Notes: a model not told the origin generated them from the letters alone. A stretch of 25,441 nucleotides of DNA from JBPOFM01 sp038259855 (GCA_038259855.1 JBBSOJ010000013.1:1-25441), one strand, 5' to 3'. Shown: positions 15,507-24,300, counted from the stretch's first letter. A program made the numbers and translations.

Positions 15507-17396
15507 TCAATTATAGTTAAAATCCCAAATTTTAATGGTTAATTTTTCTTTCTCAAAAGTTGAAAATGGTCCGGGAGACGGATTGTCGACATCTCTTTGT
15601 ACGTCAACATAATCTCTATCCAAATAATAAGACGTCCCATCGGGATGTACATATGGCAAATTGGGTACTTGGGCATTTCCTATTAATGCAGTGGTCACTG
15701 TTTGCCTTTTTTGCAAGAGCCATTTTTTGTCCAATGTAATGTCTAGATAAACGCCATCCTGCTTTTTTGTAAGGTTAATGTTCGTTTTAAATTTCGGATT
15801 CTCTAATCCATTCATTTCAGCTTCAAAGGATGTAGCTTTATCAAAATACACATTGCCTTCTGTGCGAATCGAAAATGTATCTTTTTGGTATGCCCCAAGT
15901 CCGAAGAAATTTCCCTCCTTAATAGCTCCCATTCTCACTGGCCATGGATTGTTATCAAAGCTCATAAAAATATTGTTATAATATTGGTTATCTCCATGAG
16001 CGATTACTTTGGTGTCAACCAATTCGGTGGAATGTGCTTTAAAATAAGGTGTCTCTCTTAAGTTCGTTTCTGGAACATCGATTCCCCGAAACAGATTGTG
16101 TGCAAAGACAATGCCTCCAGAAAGATTTCTTATGGAACTTGGGGAAAGCAAGATATTATTATCAACAAGCATCGGACCATGATTCACTTCGATAAACATA
16201 TCGTGGGCGGCATCATTATCATGTAATAAATTTCCAGTGATACGAGTGCCTTGCGCCATCCAATCCATCCAAACACCTCGCCAGCAGTGATGTATATAAT
16301 TATTACTTACCAGCATATCGATAGGGGCATGAATTTTTATGCCAGCCATTTCCATCCCAGAAAACAGCCTTTTGACATGGATATCATACACTTCATTATT
16401 TGATATCTCACTAAAAATAGCACCAAGCGAACCTACAATTCCAGCTTGTTCACAATGATGAATCACATTGTTTCGAATGATGTGACTCCCCACGTTTTCT
16501 TTGGTCCATCCGTAAGAGATGGCACGCTCAATGGTACCTTCATAACCTTTGGCTGTATCTCCAGATTTATTGTCAAATTCATCACCATATTTTCCTAAAG
16601 TAATGCCCGAACATATGGAATAAGCAACATCATTGTTTTCAATAATCCATCCTTTGCTCCAATGCGTTCCAATCAATCCTATTTGTTCTGCTGTAGGTGG
16701 CGCCCAAGGCGTTGCTGCTTGCTTCAATTTAAATCCGCTCACCGTAATATAATTGATGCCTTCCTTTTCAGGATAAAAAACCGATTGACGAACATTAATT
16801 TCTACATTTTCATCATTTGGATTTATGTCTTTAAATTGGGCCCAAATAGTAGTTGATGCGTTAGTGACTTCTGCAAACCAAAGTGTTTCATTTTCCATTG
16901 GTTCGAAAAGGATGTCTTTATTTTTTGCTTCATTGAGCCAATGACCATTTAAATACACTGCACCTGTATGATGGGTGAGTTCATTGTCAAAAAACCAATC
17001 ACCGGAAATGACATCATCATAAGGATTAAACTCATCAAAAAAGTCAGTACTCAATTCAACTTTCCATATGTCATCTTTAACCTGTTCCCAATTGTCAATG
17101 GCTTCAGAGCCTGTAATGGTGACATTCTCACCTTCAGCCGCTTTATAAGTTATTCTTTGGTCATCTGAATGTCCACCACGAGGTGGATTGATTCGTTCGC
17201 GATAGACACCTGAATGCACTATGATAAAGTCGCCTGGTTGAGCTATATCAGCAGCTGCTTGAATGGTTAATAATGGTGATTGTAAACTTCCATCATTTTG
17301 ATTATTCCCGGTTTTCGATACGTGAAATTCTGTGGCATGGGTGATGAAATAAAACAATAGTGCGATTATTGTTGAAAATATTTTTGAGTTGTTCAT
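15507..17396 (-). CDS. GH120-family beta-xylosidase, exported
   Basis: A 629-residue exported right-handed beta-helix enzyme that matches GH120 beta-xylosidase of Thermoanaerobacterium (XylC) as I remember it, along most of its length. Shared blocks include GDFIIVHSGVYRERI (56-70), RITYKAAEGENVTITGSE (81-98), YITVSGFKLKQAATPWAPPT (216-235), HWSKGWIIE (245-253) and GSHIIRNN (303-310). The catalytic pair is in place: Asp378 in WMDWMAQGTR (nucleophile, XylC Asp382) and Glu403 in FIEVNHGP (acid/base, XylC Glu405). The signal peptide is about residues 1-22. It is the last gene of the DUF5722 operon, 33 bp after a sulfatase. It would release xylose from the glycan, the main sign that the substrate contains xylose besides rhamnose. 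Confidence 0.88.
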   Translation of the reverse strand: MNNSKIFSTIIALLFYFITHATEFHVSKTGNNQNDGSLQSPLLTIQAAADIAQPGDFIIVHSGVYRERINPPRGGHSDDQRITYKAAEGENVTITGSEAIDNWEQVKDDIWKVELSTDFFDEFNPYDDVISGDWFFDNELTHHTGAVYLNGHWLNEAKNKDILFEPMENETLWFAEVTNASTTIWAQFKDINPNDENVEINVRQSVFYPEKEGINYITVSGFKLKQAATPWAPPTAEQIGLIGTHWSKGWIIENNDVAYSICSGITLGKYGDEFDNKSGDTAKGYEGTIERAISYGWTKENVGSHIIRNNVIHHCEQAGIVGSLGAIFSEISNNEVYDIHVKRLFSGMEMAGIKIHAPIDMLVSNNYIHHCWRGVWMDWMAQGTRITGNLLHDNDAAHDMFIEVNHGPMLVDNNILLSPSSIRNLSGGIVFAHNLFRGIDVPETNLRETPYFKAHSTELVDTKVIAHGDNQYYNNIFMSFDNNPWPVRMGAIKEGNFFGLGAYQKDTFSIRTEGNVYFDKATSFEAEMNGLENPKFKTNINLTKKQDGVYLDITLDKKWLLQKRQTVTTALIGNAQVPNLPYVHPDGTSYYLDRDYVDVQRDVDNPSPGPFSTFEKEKLTIKIWDFNYN

Positions 17397-17429
17397 GTTG
17401 ACTAATTTTATAATTTCCGTTGTGAAAAA

Positions 17430-19115
17430 TCAATTCATCAAATTGGTAAAGGGTGTGGTACGTACTTCTCTTTCTGGATGATAATCTTGGTTTAATGTTG
17501 GCCAATAGCGTTTTTCAACATTCTGCTCTAACCAATTTTTTAGTTTGCCGAACATTCGATTTTTAAGGTCTGGCATCGACATTGCCAAATTGTTTTTTTC
17601 AAATGGGTCTGCTTCAATATTGTAGAGATAGAGTCGTCCATACCAATCGAAAATAAGTTTATAATCACCATCGCGAATTGCAGAATGAGGTGTCAATGGA
17701 AAGCCATCATAGGGACTATTATAAATTACATTAAAAGGATAATGCCAATAATGCTCTGTTTTAGTGTAATTGTTTTTTGAATTTGTGACATCCGACAGTA
17801 ATGGCATCAGGTTTTGTCCATCAAGGTTTTGAGATGCTATGATGTTTTTAACGTCATAACCCGCAGCAGCCAAAAGGCTTGGATAGATGTCGGTACAATC
17901 CACAGGAACATCTACCCACTGACCACTTTTAATAGTATTCTTCCATCGAAAGATTAAAGGCACGCGAATACCACCTTCGTTCAAAGTTGCCTTTCCACCT
18001 AAAAATGGTGCATTATCGGTACCATCTCCTTTGGGTGTGATTTTTGAGTCGATTCCACCGTTATCAGACATGAAAACTACTAACGTATTATCTTCTAATC
18101 CTAAATCCTTTAATTTTTTTAGGATGGCACCAACAGAATTGTCCATACTTTTAATCATTGCGGCATACACAGGGTCTTTATGGTTATTCCAACCTTTAGT
18201 CGCTTTGTTCTCGAAATGTTGAACGATATTATCCACACCTTGATAAGGAGAATGAACTGAAAAATTTGAAAAATATAAAAAGAACGGTTGGTCCTTGATT
18301 TTAGAACGCTCTTCAATGTAACCTAATGCTTGTTTTGTCAAATCATCAGTCAAATAGGGTTCACCAGTGTTTTTACCAGAATTTCCAAATTCCCATTCCT
18401 CCTGTGGCATCTTTGGGAACGCTGCTTTTGATTTGTTATCCCACGCTGTTCGCCAATTGAAATAAGCCGAACCGCCAGCATCCGCCCAGGCCAAGGCTTC
18501 AAACCCCTGGTCTTTTGGTTGATATCCTTTCGCTCCAAATCCACCGATGTGCCATTTGCCAATAAATGCAGAATGGTAGTCTTTCAGTGCTTCTGCAATT
18601 GAGATTTCGTCCTTTCCGTTGTCAATAGGAGTTCCCGCAGAAACAGCGGAATTCGAAATACCATTAACCCAAGCTTTTTCAATTTCAATTTTGTCTTTGT
18701 GTTCTAAAACATCATTCGGGAAATAGCCATCAGGAATAGGAAGATTCTGATTATAATAAGTAGGGCGTAAAGGCATCGCAGTTGTAAAGCCCAATTTTGA
18801 AGCATTTTTTCCTGTCAATATACTGGCTCTTGTTGGGGAACAGAGTGGATTGGCATAGGCTTTAGAAAAAGCGGTTCCTTCGGCTATCAGTCTGTCAATA
18901 TTTGGAGTTTCGTAATACATTTGAGATGTGTCAACATCCATAAAATGCCTTGCATACGCTTGCGTGTCTACAATGCCAAAATCATCGGCTAAAATGAAAA
19001 TGATATTTGGGCGGGTTTGTACATCTGCCTGATTCGTGATTATTAGTGATTTTGATTGACATCCAAACATCAATAAAAGCAAGAAAAATGGATAATAAAT
19101 TTTATAATAGTTCAT
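17430..19115 (-). CDS. S1-type sulfatase, lipoprotein
   Basis: A 561-residue type I sulfatase. The N-terminus is a probable lipoprotein signal (LLMFGC, Cys19); basic and neutral residues after Cys favour periplasmic anchoring. PNIIFILADDFGIVD (36-50) holds metal ligands Asp44 and Asp45, and NPLCSPTRASILTG holds a canonical formylglycine motif with Cys92 and Arg96. FIGKWHIGGFG and FMSDNGGIDSK supply further active-site groups. The C-terminal subdomain carries the familiar DGDYKLIFDWYGRLYLYNIEADP pattern in two parts. It lies 31 bp after the GH99-like gene and 33 bp before GH120 in the same operon. The signature is of the CSPTR class like the 628-residue sulfatase, but that protein lacks this N-terminal insert (about 51-70), so they are not recent duplicates. 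Confidence 0.94.
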   Translation of the reverse strand: MNYYKIYYPFFLLLLMFGCQSKSLIITNQADVQTRPNIIFILADDFGIVDTQAYARHFMDVDTSQMYYETPNIDRLIAEGTAFSKAYANPLCSPTRASILTGKNASKLGFTTAMPLRPTYYNQNLPIPDGYFPNDVLEHKDKIEIEKAWVNGISNSAVSAGTPIDNGKDEISIAEALKDYHSAFIGKWHIGGFGAKGYQPKDQGFEALAWADAGGSAYFNWRTAWDNKSKAAFPKMPQEEWEFGNSGKNTGEPYLTDDLTKQALGYIEERSKIKDQPFFLYFSNFSVHSPYQGVDNIVQHFENKATKGWNNHKDPVYAAMIKSMDNSVGAILKKLKDLGLEDNTLVVFMSDNGGIDSKITPKGDGTDNAPFLGGKATLNEGGIRVPLIFRWKNTIKSGQWVDVPVDCTDIYPSLLAAAGYDVKNIIASQNLDGQNLMPLLSDVTNSKNNYTKTEHYWHYPFNVIYNSPYDGFPLTPHSAIRDGDYKLIFDWYGRLYLYNIEADPFEKNNLAMSMPDLKNRMFGKLKNWLEQNVEKRYWPTLNQDYHPEREVRTTPFTNLMN

Positions 19116-19146
19116 TTTAAAAAAATGTGTTTTAGTTTAAAATTTT

Positions 19147-20877
19147 CTAATCAGCGTATTCATAATTGGCTCTTCTACTTGGCGCATTATCTCCAGCATC
19201 GATAAGTTGTTCAATCGTTTTCAATTCTGATGGATTATCGACCCAATGAAAATTAAAGTTTAATTTACCATTTGTTGACTTCAATAAGTGTCGTGAAACC
19301 TGCAACATCAATTGAGTTCCTTCTTTTCGATACTTAATTTCCGCATCAAGTAACCAACCTTTCTTGTTATCATAGCTTTTGAGAGTTGTAGTTGTATCGT
19401 CCTTAACATCACCATTGATTAGAATATCATAACCATTCCAGCCTGTTGTTGAATTTTGGTCGATATCGATGAGCAGTAGCATCCAGTTCGGGTCTTGATA
19501 AGATGTTATATCATTCTGTGTTTCGATGTAGAAAAACACAGAAGTAGAATCATGGGCAACTTTGGCCAATTTAAAATCATTCCGTCCTTGTTTGTCAATA
19601 TAGGGGCCAGCAGTGCCTTGTTTTTGACTGTTTCGATGTTCTGTATCTCCTACATGGTCAAAATATGAAGACGAAACAGTCTGCCATTGACTGAAATCTT
19701 TCGAAATATCAATGGTCTGGAATGACTTGGAAATCGGTTTTTCAACACCTTTATAGTTTCGAATATTAGACATCAACTGATAATAATAGTTGTCTGTATG
19801 ACCGCCTTTCATCGGTTCGATATCTCTGCTATATTCTTGATTGTATTGGTCGATAAAATAGGAATCACCGATATGGAGTGCTTTCCCGACCTTTCCAAGA
19901 TGCGCGCCAGGGTAAAAGTTCCATTGTTGCAACTCTTCGCTGACATTTGACTTTATGGTCATTTTTCCTGCTGACCATTCATTCCAACCTGTTACAAAGA
20001 CAAATTCTGGGTCTACTTCCAAGGCTCTGTTCCATTGTTCTTGAAAGAATAATCCCTCATTTGTAACAGAGGTCAAATCATATTCATTCAATTCAGGTTG
20101 ATGAAAATTATGAAAACTTCTACCGATGTTGGACAGAGGATGCTCGGCAGCTGCTACAGGTATCATTTCCTTTTCTTCAGGATTCGTGTGCCAAGCTACG
20201 GCTTGCGGATAGTGGTCTATCCAAGGCCACTCGTCTTGTCCTTCCTCGTACCAAGGCAATGACGTCCATGCCCAACTTTGTTTTAAATTGAAAAAATTCT
20301 GAATGTCTTCAGAGAATTTAATATCGTTGATTTTGTTGCGTTGAGGTTGTTCATGATGACCATACAAAAGCAGGGGTTTTCCTTTCCAAATAAACCATAA
20401 ATCCTTATATAATCCTTTAGAATAAAATTCTTTCCATAATTGATTCACAGAGATTTCGCTACCTAAAAAAGCAATGTCTGGAGTGGGTTCTCCTTGCACT
20501 CTCATCGATTGGAATACCTCACAAATCGTCATATAGGTATTGAAATAGGTTTTGTTATTGGTCACATCTATAATAATAACATCAACACCAGCATCCGATA
20601 ATAAATTGGCATGCTTTCGAATGGCCCATCGCTCATTATTGAGATAATACCCAATTTCTGGTTCTCCCCAATAATGACTGCCATCGCCCCACTTTGGATT
20701 TTGAGGATTTTCCTTAATGATTTCCGTTACATTGAAAGGTCCTGAAACATCCGGATTGCTATGGGTAACAAAATAAAACATTCCCACGTAACGGTCGTTC
20801 TTTTTTGGACCAACAGAGTCGTAATCAGGAAGTGCTCTTCCCAGTGCATCCGTTGCAACCCAAGTAGAACTATTCAT
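19147..20877 (-). CDS. GH99/GH71-like protein without signal peptide
   Basis: A 576-residue protein whose first about 370 residues look like a TIM-barrel of the GH99/GH71-like group, with KHANLLSDAGVDVIIIDVTN (88-107), YGHHEQPQ and VTGWNEWSAGK (295-305, Glu300). The rest (about 400-576) is a beta-sandwich of the CBM9/DOMON-like kind (MLLLIDIDQNSTTGWNGYDI). The function is unknown; a glycosidase role is inferred. Oddly, it begins directly with the domain (MNSSTWVATDALGR), with no signal peptide, although all neighbours in the operon are exported. The open frame upstream reaches only to a TGA at 20929-20931 and contains no other ATG or signal. The ATG lies 5 bp after the stop of the DUF5722 gene, so it is made either by coupled re-initiation as a cytoplasmic protein or by frameshift fusion. 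Confidence 0.78.
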   Translation of the reverse strand: MNSSTWVATDALGRALPDYDSVGPKKNDRYVGMFYFVTHSNPDVSGPFNVTEIIKENPQNPKWGDGSHYWGEPEIGYYLNNERWAIRKHANLLSDAGVDVIIIDVTNNKTYFNTYMTICEVFQSMRVQGEPTPDIAFLGSEISVNQLWKEFYSKGLYKDLWFIWKGKPLLLYGHHEQPQRNKINDIKFSEDIQNFFNLKQSWAWTSLPWYEEGQDEWPWIDHYPQAVAWHTNPEEKEMIPVAAAEHPLSNIGRSFHNFHQPELNEYDLTSVTNEGLFFQEQWNRALEVDPEFVFVTGWNEWSAGKMTIKSNVSEELQQWNFYPGAHLGKVGKALHIGDSYFIDQYNQEYSRDIEPMKGGHTDNYYYQLMSNIRNYKGVEKPISKSFQTIDISKDFSQWQTVSSSYFDHVGDTEHRNSQKQGTAGPYIDKQGRNDFKLAKVAHDSTSVFFYIETQNDITSYQDPNWMLLLIDIDQNSTTGWNGYDILINGDVKDDTTTTLKSYDNKKGWLLDAEIKYRKEGTQLMLQVSRHLLKSTNGKLNFNFHWVDNPSELKTIEQLIDAGDNAPSRRANYEYAD

Positions 20878-20882
20878 CTGAT

Positions 20883-23006
20883 TTAAGGTTTGGGCTTTTT
20901 TTTTCCAGCTTCCAAAGGATGCATAATGTCATCCCAATTATCGATTCCTATAAGTTTTTTATACTGGTCAAACACCTCGTCTTCTTTATCGGTTCCAAAC
21001 GCTTGATAGACGAACCACACAGGTTTTTTTGCTCCTGGCAATTCTTCATCATCGGGAAATCTACGTAACCCAATTCTTAAGCCTCCTTCACGACGATTGT
21101 CCTGCCAATTGTGATATTGAAAACCATCGATACCATCCAATCGCTCCATTTTCTTAAGGGCGTAAGCCATCCCCGCCGCTTGCTCTTTTAAATCCTGTTC
21201 ACTATACGTTGGGGAGTTAGTACCGTTTTCGGATAAATAAAGCAAACGTTTCTTTGTTCCCTTGAACATCGCTTCGGGACGCTTTACCCAAGCATCCAAT
21301 ACCTCCATGTTTTTGAAGGTGATGAGTTGTGTATCCATGTCGAAAGTTGCTTTTTTGTCCAACCATGTTTTTGGTTCGCGCAGAGATTCTGGATACGGAT
21401 GTTGTGCGATTGCCCAATCAAAATCACCTTCTGCATTTGAAAACTGTATTAATTTTTCAAGCAAATCTTTGGAATGGTAAAAATGAGGATTGGATGTCCA
21501 ATTCCAATAGTGCGTCAGGGAAATGAATACTTTTGAATTGGCATTATATTTTCGCGCAATGTTATGTGACATTCTCATAGACTTATAGTACAAATCCATA
21601 AAGACCATCGCCGTTTTGTCGCCAGCATTAGTCCACACCCATCCAGCATCCACTTCGTTATGAATTATCCAATGGTGGATGCGACCGTATTTTTTGTCCG
21701 GACGACTGTATCTGTCTGCCAAAAAATCAAGAATAGCCGCATAATATTGTACACCCTCTGGCGAAGTCACATTGGGCATGGCATAAATACCAGCTGGGTC
21801 CGTATCTGGGTGCTGAAGTATCTTTCCAATCGTTTTGTCTATCGATTGAGCTTCTTTGGCCACTAATAAAATGGCAGAAACTTCAATGTCCTTGATAGAA
21901 GTGGACAACATGGTTTCATCATATTTTTCAATCTCTTTTTTATTGATATAATAGGTTTTTCCCATGTATTCAAAAGGCATATTCTCTTCGGAGGCGGTCG
22001 CCCTAAAAAGGCCATTAATCCAAATATTTACCGTTGCGCTTGTGATGCCAAGGTCTTCTAAATCGGAAATAGGCGCTTCACGGCCTGCACTGTAACCGCC
22101 AAGGCCTTTTTTAGTAGAAGGTTTTACGAACTCATAGGTGTATTTTGGAACGATGGAATCTGCATAACGAGCGCTGGATACTAATTCAAAATCTGTTCCT
22201 TTTTTCTTTACCAAAACCCATTTGGAAAGGACACGGTCCTGATTAAAACTATGACGTTTTACGACGCGGTCTATCTTTAGTTCGAACGCATTGTCAGTGG
22301 TTTTTACAGGTGTCATAAACTCGAATGTTATGAGCTCCGTAACATGTTCGTAGGGACTGATTTCTGCCAAATACAATTGGTCTTTGTGGTTTGACGTACC
22401 TTTCACGACTACTTTATCAGCTGTAATCAAGACATTATCTATAGTATTAGGAAATGATTCAGATAGATAAGTGGTCAAATGGTTTTCAAGAACGGCTTCT
22501 TCTTGCTTTTTTAAGGCTTTTGTGGCTTCGATTTCTTTTTCTCTATCCGTAAGCCCTCTTAATTTTAAGTTTTTGATTTGGACTTTTAAATCAGGTGCAT
22601 TTCCAAAATCTAAACGTAGATAATCGCCTTTTTGCCCCCAGGTTTTAAGTTCGTCTTTGATATTTATTTTAAATTCTACCCAACCTTCTGTGGAGCCAAC
22701 ATCTCTTACAATTTTAGAACTTAAAGGTTCGCCGGAACGATAAAAATAAAGCTCAACAAAATCAACACCTGTTGGGCAAAAATATTCAAAGGTGAATTGA
22801 TTGTTGTTTGCCTCCATCTGTTCCGTTAATGGATTTAAAAACACATACGGGTCTCTTCCAATAGTGACAATATCATACAGTTCTTTGTCTTCATTGGAAA
22901 TTTTTAAGTCATGCGACGACTCGACGTCAAGTGTCAAGGGAATTTGTGTGGACTGTGCACACAGCATGATTGGCAGGATAAATAAGATAGCAAGACATTT
23001 TTTCAT
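20883..23006 (-). CDS. DUF5722-type putative glycoside hydrolase
   Basis: A 707-residue exported protein that I recognise as DUF5722-like. The signal peptide is about residues 1-18 (MLCAQ). An N-terminal beta-sandwich (about 25-150, FVELYFYRSGEPL) resembles a carbohydrate-binding module, a short helical linker follows (152-180), and a second sandwich region leads into a TIM-barrel (about 300-680). The barrel has HHWIIHNEVDAGW (Glu451 after Asn450) and LLYLSENGTNS (Glu593), an arrangement like the acid/base and nucleophile of clan GH-A enzymes. A retaining glycosidase is therefore a reasonable inference; no activity is claimed. It is the first gene of its operon, with operator and -7 box just upstream. 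The gene ends GKKKPKP, coded by an A9 run that may allow fusion to the next protein. Confidence 0.82.
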   Translation of the reverse strand: MKKCLAILFILPIMLCAQSTQIPLTLDVESSHDLKISNEDKELYDIVTIGRDPYVFLNPLTEQMEANNNQFTFEYFCPTGVDFVELYFYRSGEPLSSKIVRDVGSTEGWVEFKINIKDELKTWGQKGDYLRLDFGNAPDLKVQIKNLKLRGLTDREKEIEATKALKKQEEAVLENHLTTYLSESFPNTIDNVLITADKVVVKGTSNHKDQLYLAEISPYEHVTELITFEFMTPVKTTDNAFELKIDRVVKRHSFNQDRVLSKWVLVKKKGTDFELVSSARYADSIVPKYTYEFVKPSTKKGLGGYSAGREAPISDLEDLGITSATVNIWINGLFRATASEENMPFEYMGKTYYINKKEIEKYDETMLSTSIKDIEVSAILLVAKEAQSIDKTIGKILQHPDTDPAGIYAMPNVTSPEGVQYYAAILDFLADRYSRPDKKYGRIHHWIIHNEVDAGWVWTNAGDKTAMVFMDLYYKSMRMSHNIARKYNANSKVFISLTHYWNWTSNPHFYHSKDLLEKLIQFSNAEGDFDWAIAQHPYPESLREPKTWLDKKATFDMDTQLITFKNMEVLDAWVKRPEAMFKGTKKRLLYLSENGTNSPTYSEQDLKEQAAGMAYALKKMERLDGIDGFQYHNWQDNRREGGLRIGLRRFPDDEELPGAKKPVWFVYQAFGTDKEDEVFDQYKKLIGIDNWDDIMHPLEAGKKKPKP
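20895..20904 (-). other. Possible -1 frameshift site (A9 with A AAA AAG)
   Basis: On the minus strand, nine A residues (20904-20896) then G give zero-frame codons GGA AAA AAA AAG CCC. The last part is the heptamer A AAA AAG in exactly the phase used by dnaX-type -1 frameshifting. The downstream gene is in the -1 frame, so a slip would read on as Lys-Ala-Gln-Thr-Leu-Asn-Gln-Met-Asn-Ser and join the two proteins. A small downstream pairing, CCCAA with TTGGG, starts with no spacer and is weak as a stimulator. Function not shown; replication slippage or a sequencing error in the run are alternatives. Confidence 0.45.
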
Positions 23007-23029
23007 GGAAAGTTCGTTTTAAATACGTC

Positions 23030-23074
23030 TAAATCTAATAGACACATTTTAGTAAACCATCCTGTGGTATGCTG
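23030..23074 (-). promoter_or_regulatory. Operator and promoter of DUF5722 operon
   Basis: On the minus strand, CAGCA-TAC-CACAG followed by GAT lies at 23074-23059. After 24 bp comes TAGATTTA (23037-23030), a near match to the -7 consensus TAnnTTTG. This is the most divergent operator copy in its right half (CACAG), but its placement matches the others exactly. The start codon at 23006 leaves a short leader of under 25 bases. Confidence 0.6.
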
Positions 23075-23097
23075 ATATTAACTAAATATGATAACTA

Positions 23098-23126
23098 CTT
23101 CGTCAGAGTTTAAAACTTTGTAGAAG
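23098..23126 (-). terminator. Imperfect stem-loop after regulator gene
   Basis: Downstream of the GntR gene, CTTC...CAAAGTT pairs with AACTCTG...GAAG with two mismatches and a wobble around a small AT loop. No T-run follows on the minus strand, so it is a weak terminator candidate separating the regulator from the DUF5722 operon. Confidence 0.3.
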
Positions 23127-23132
23127 ACTGAT

Positions 23133-24179
23133 TTAAATAGAATTTCTATCAATGAAATTAAAAGGAACCTTGAATTTTCCTTTTTGTTTATTTTGAATCA
23201 TGCTGGCAACGGTTGCGCCCATCACCTTAAAGTCTGTGGAAATAACAGTAATTCCCAATAACTCTTTTAATGGGGTATCATTATAGGAAATCACTCCAAT
23301 GTCCTTTCCCATGACAAATTCATCATCGCGGATTTGTTTCACGAGATTGACCAAATCAGATTCTTCAATGGTAATGAATAAATCACCTTTTTTCAAAATC
23401 ATTTCATCATACACCTCACTCAATATTTCAAAATTCAAGGAATTCTCCACACAGAATTTTCGGAAGCCATGAAGAATCCGTCTTGGATAAGGATAAACAG
23501 CCTTGTCTGGATAAATCAATATGATTTTTTCATATTTGGAAATCTTTGAAATCCCTTGAGTAAGTGCACCGTAAATATCATTTTCAAAATCCTGATAGAC
23601 CTCAATAATTTCGGAATTTATATCTAGTTTAATATTGTCTAAAATCACAAGTTTTTCTCTTGGTATTTTTTTTATAACATCAAAGACTGCATCAGTGTAA
23701 CTCACATGTTTTAAATCTTCAGTTTTGAAATGTGGCATAATCACATAGAAGTCATAGGCTGACTTGTGTTTTTCCATTAAATTTAAAAACAGTGATTCAT
23801 CGCAATGGTAAATGTGCAAATCGGTGTGAGAATTGGTCCCCATCGCATTTATGTAGGCGTTATAGGTCTGTAATTTGTAAGAACTCAACTTGTTCACCAA
23901 GAACAGCACATTCGTTTTGGATAAAAGTTTCGTTCTATTGATATAAAAACCCTTACCTCTAATGGACGTGATGATTTTTCGTTCCTTTAAAATGTTGTAA
24001 GCTTTCTCAACGGTATCCCTGGAAAGATAAAATTCTTCACTGAACATATTGATGGAAGGAATCTTTTGGTCTATTTTTAAATTTCCTACAGAAACGTTGT
24101 GAATCATCGAATCTACAATTTGTCGATATTTAGGAATACGAGAATCTTCATCAATCTTAATAAATTTAAATAGGTCCAT
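23133..24179 (-). CDS. GntR-family regulator with LacI-like ligand domain
   Basis: A 348-residue cytoplasmic transcription factor. The N-terminal winged helix-turn-helix (about 1-80) is GntR type: RIPKYRQIVDSM, then LKIDQKIPSINMFSEEF, the recognition helix LSRDTVEKAYNIL (52-64) and the wing RGKGFYI (74-80). The remainder (about 88-348) resembles the sugar-binding periplasmic-protein/LacI fold, including VLFLVNKL, DIGVISYNDTPLKELLGITVISTDF and a C-terminal MGATVASMI helix. It is divergent from rhaEW across 189 bp and stands at the end of the PUL. The natural inference is a rhamnose- or rhamnoside-sensing regulator of this locus, and it is the only regulator seen here to explain the five shared operator sites. 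Its own promoter shows no operator copy nearer than 120 bp. Whether it activates or represses is open. Confidence 0.92.
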   Translation of the reverse strand: MDLFKFIKIDEDSRIPKYRQIVDSMIHNVSVGNLKIDQKIPSINMFSEEFYLSRDTVEKAYNILKERKIITSIRGKGFYINRTKLLSKTNVLFLVNKLSSYKLQTYNAYINAMGTNSHTDLHIYHCDESLFLNLMEKHKSAYDFYVIMPHFKTEDLKHVSYTDAVFDVIKKIPREKLVILDNIKLDINSEIIEVYQDFENDIYGALTQGISKISKYEKIILIYPDKAVYPYPRRILHGFRKFCVENSLNFEILSEVYDEMILKKGDLFITIEESDLVNLVKQIRDDEFVMGKDIGVISYNDTPLKELLGITVISTDFKVMGATVASMIQNKQKGKFKVPFNFIDRNSI

Positions 24180-24300
24180 ATAGGTAAGAGTATATTTTGG
24201 GTATTCGTAATAAATCAGAAAAGTAATAAGAATTCGAAGTTATATAGCCTTTAAAATTATTAATTTCTAAATTTATATCAAAATATAATAATGCATCTAA

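Noticed and set aside
24180..24300. Promoter of the GntR gene
   Set aside because: TAATTTTA at 24259-24252 on the minus strand weakly resembles a -7 box, but such AT-rich matches are common here and nothing else supports it.
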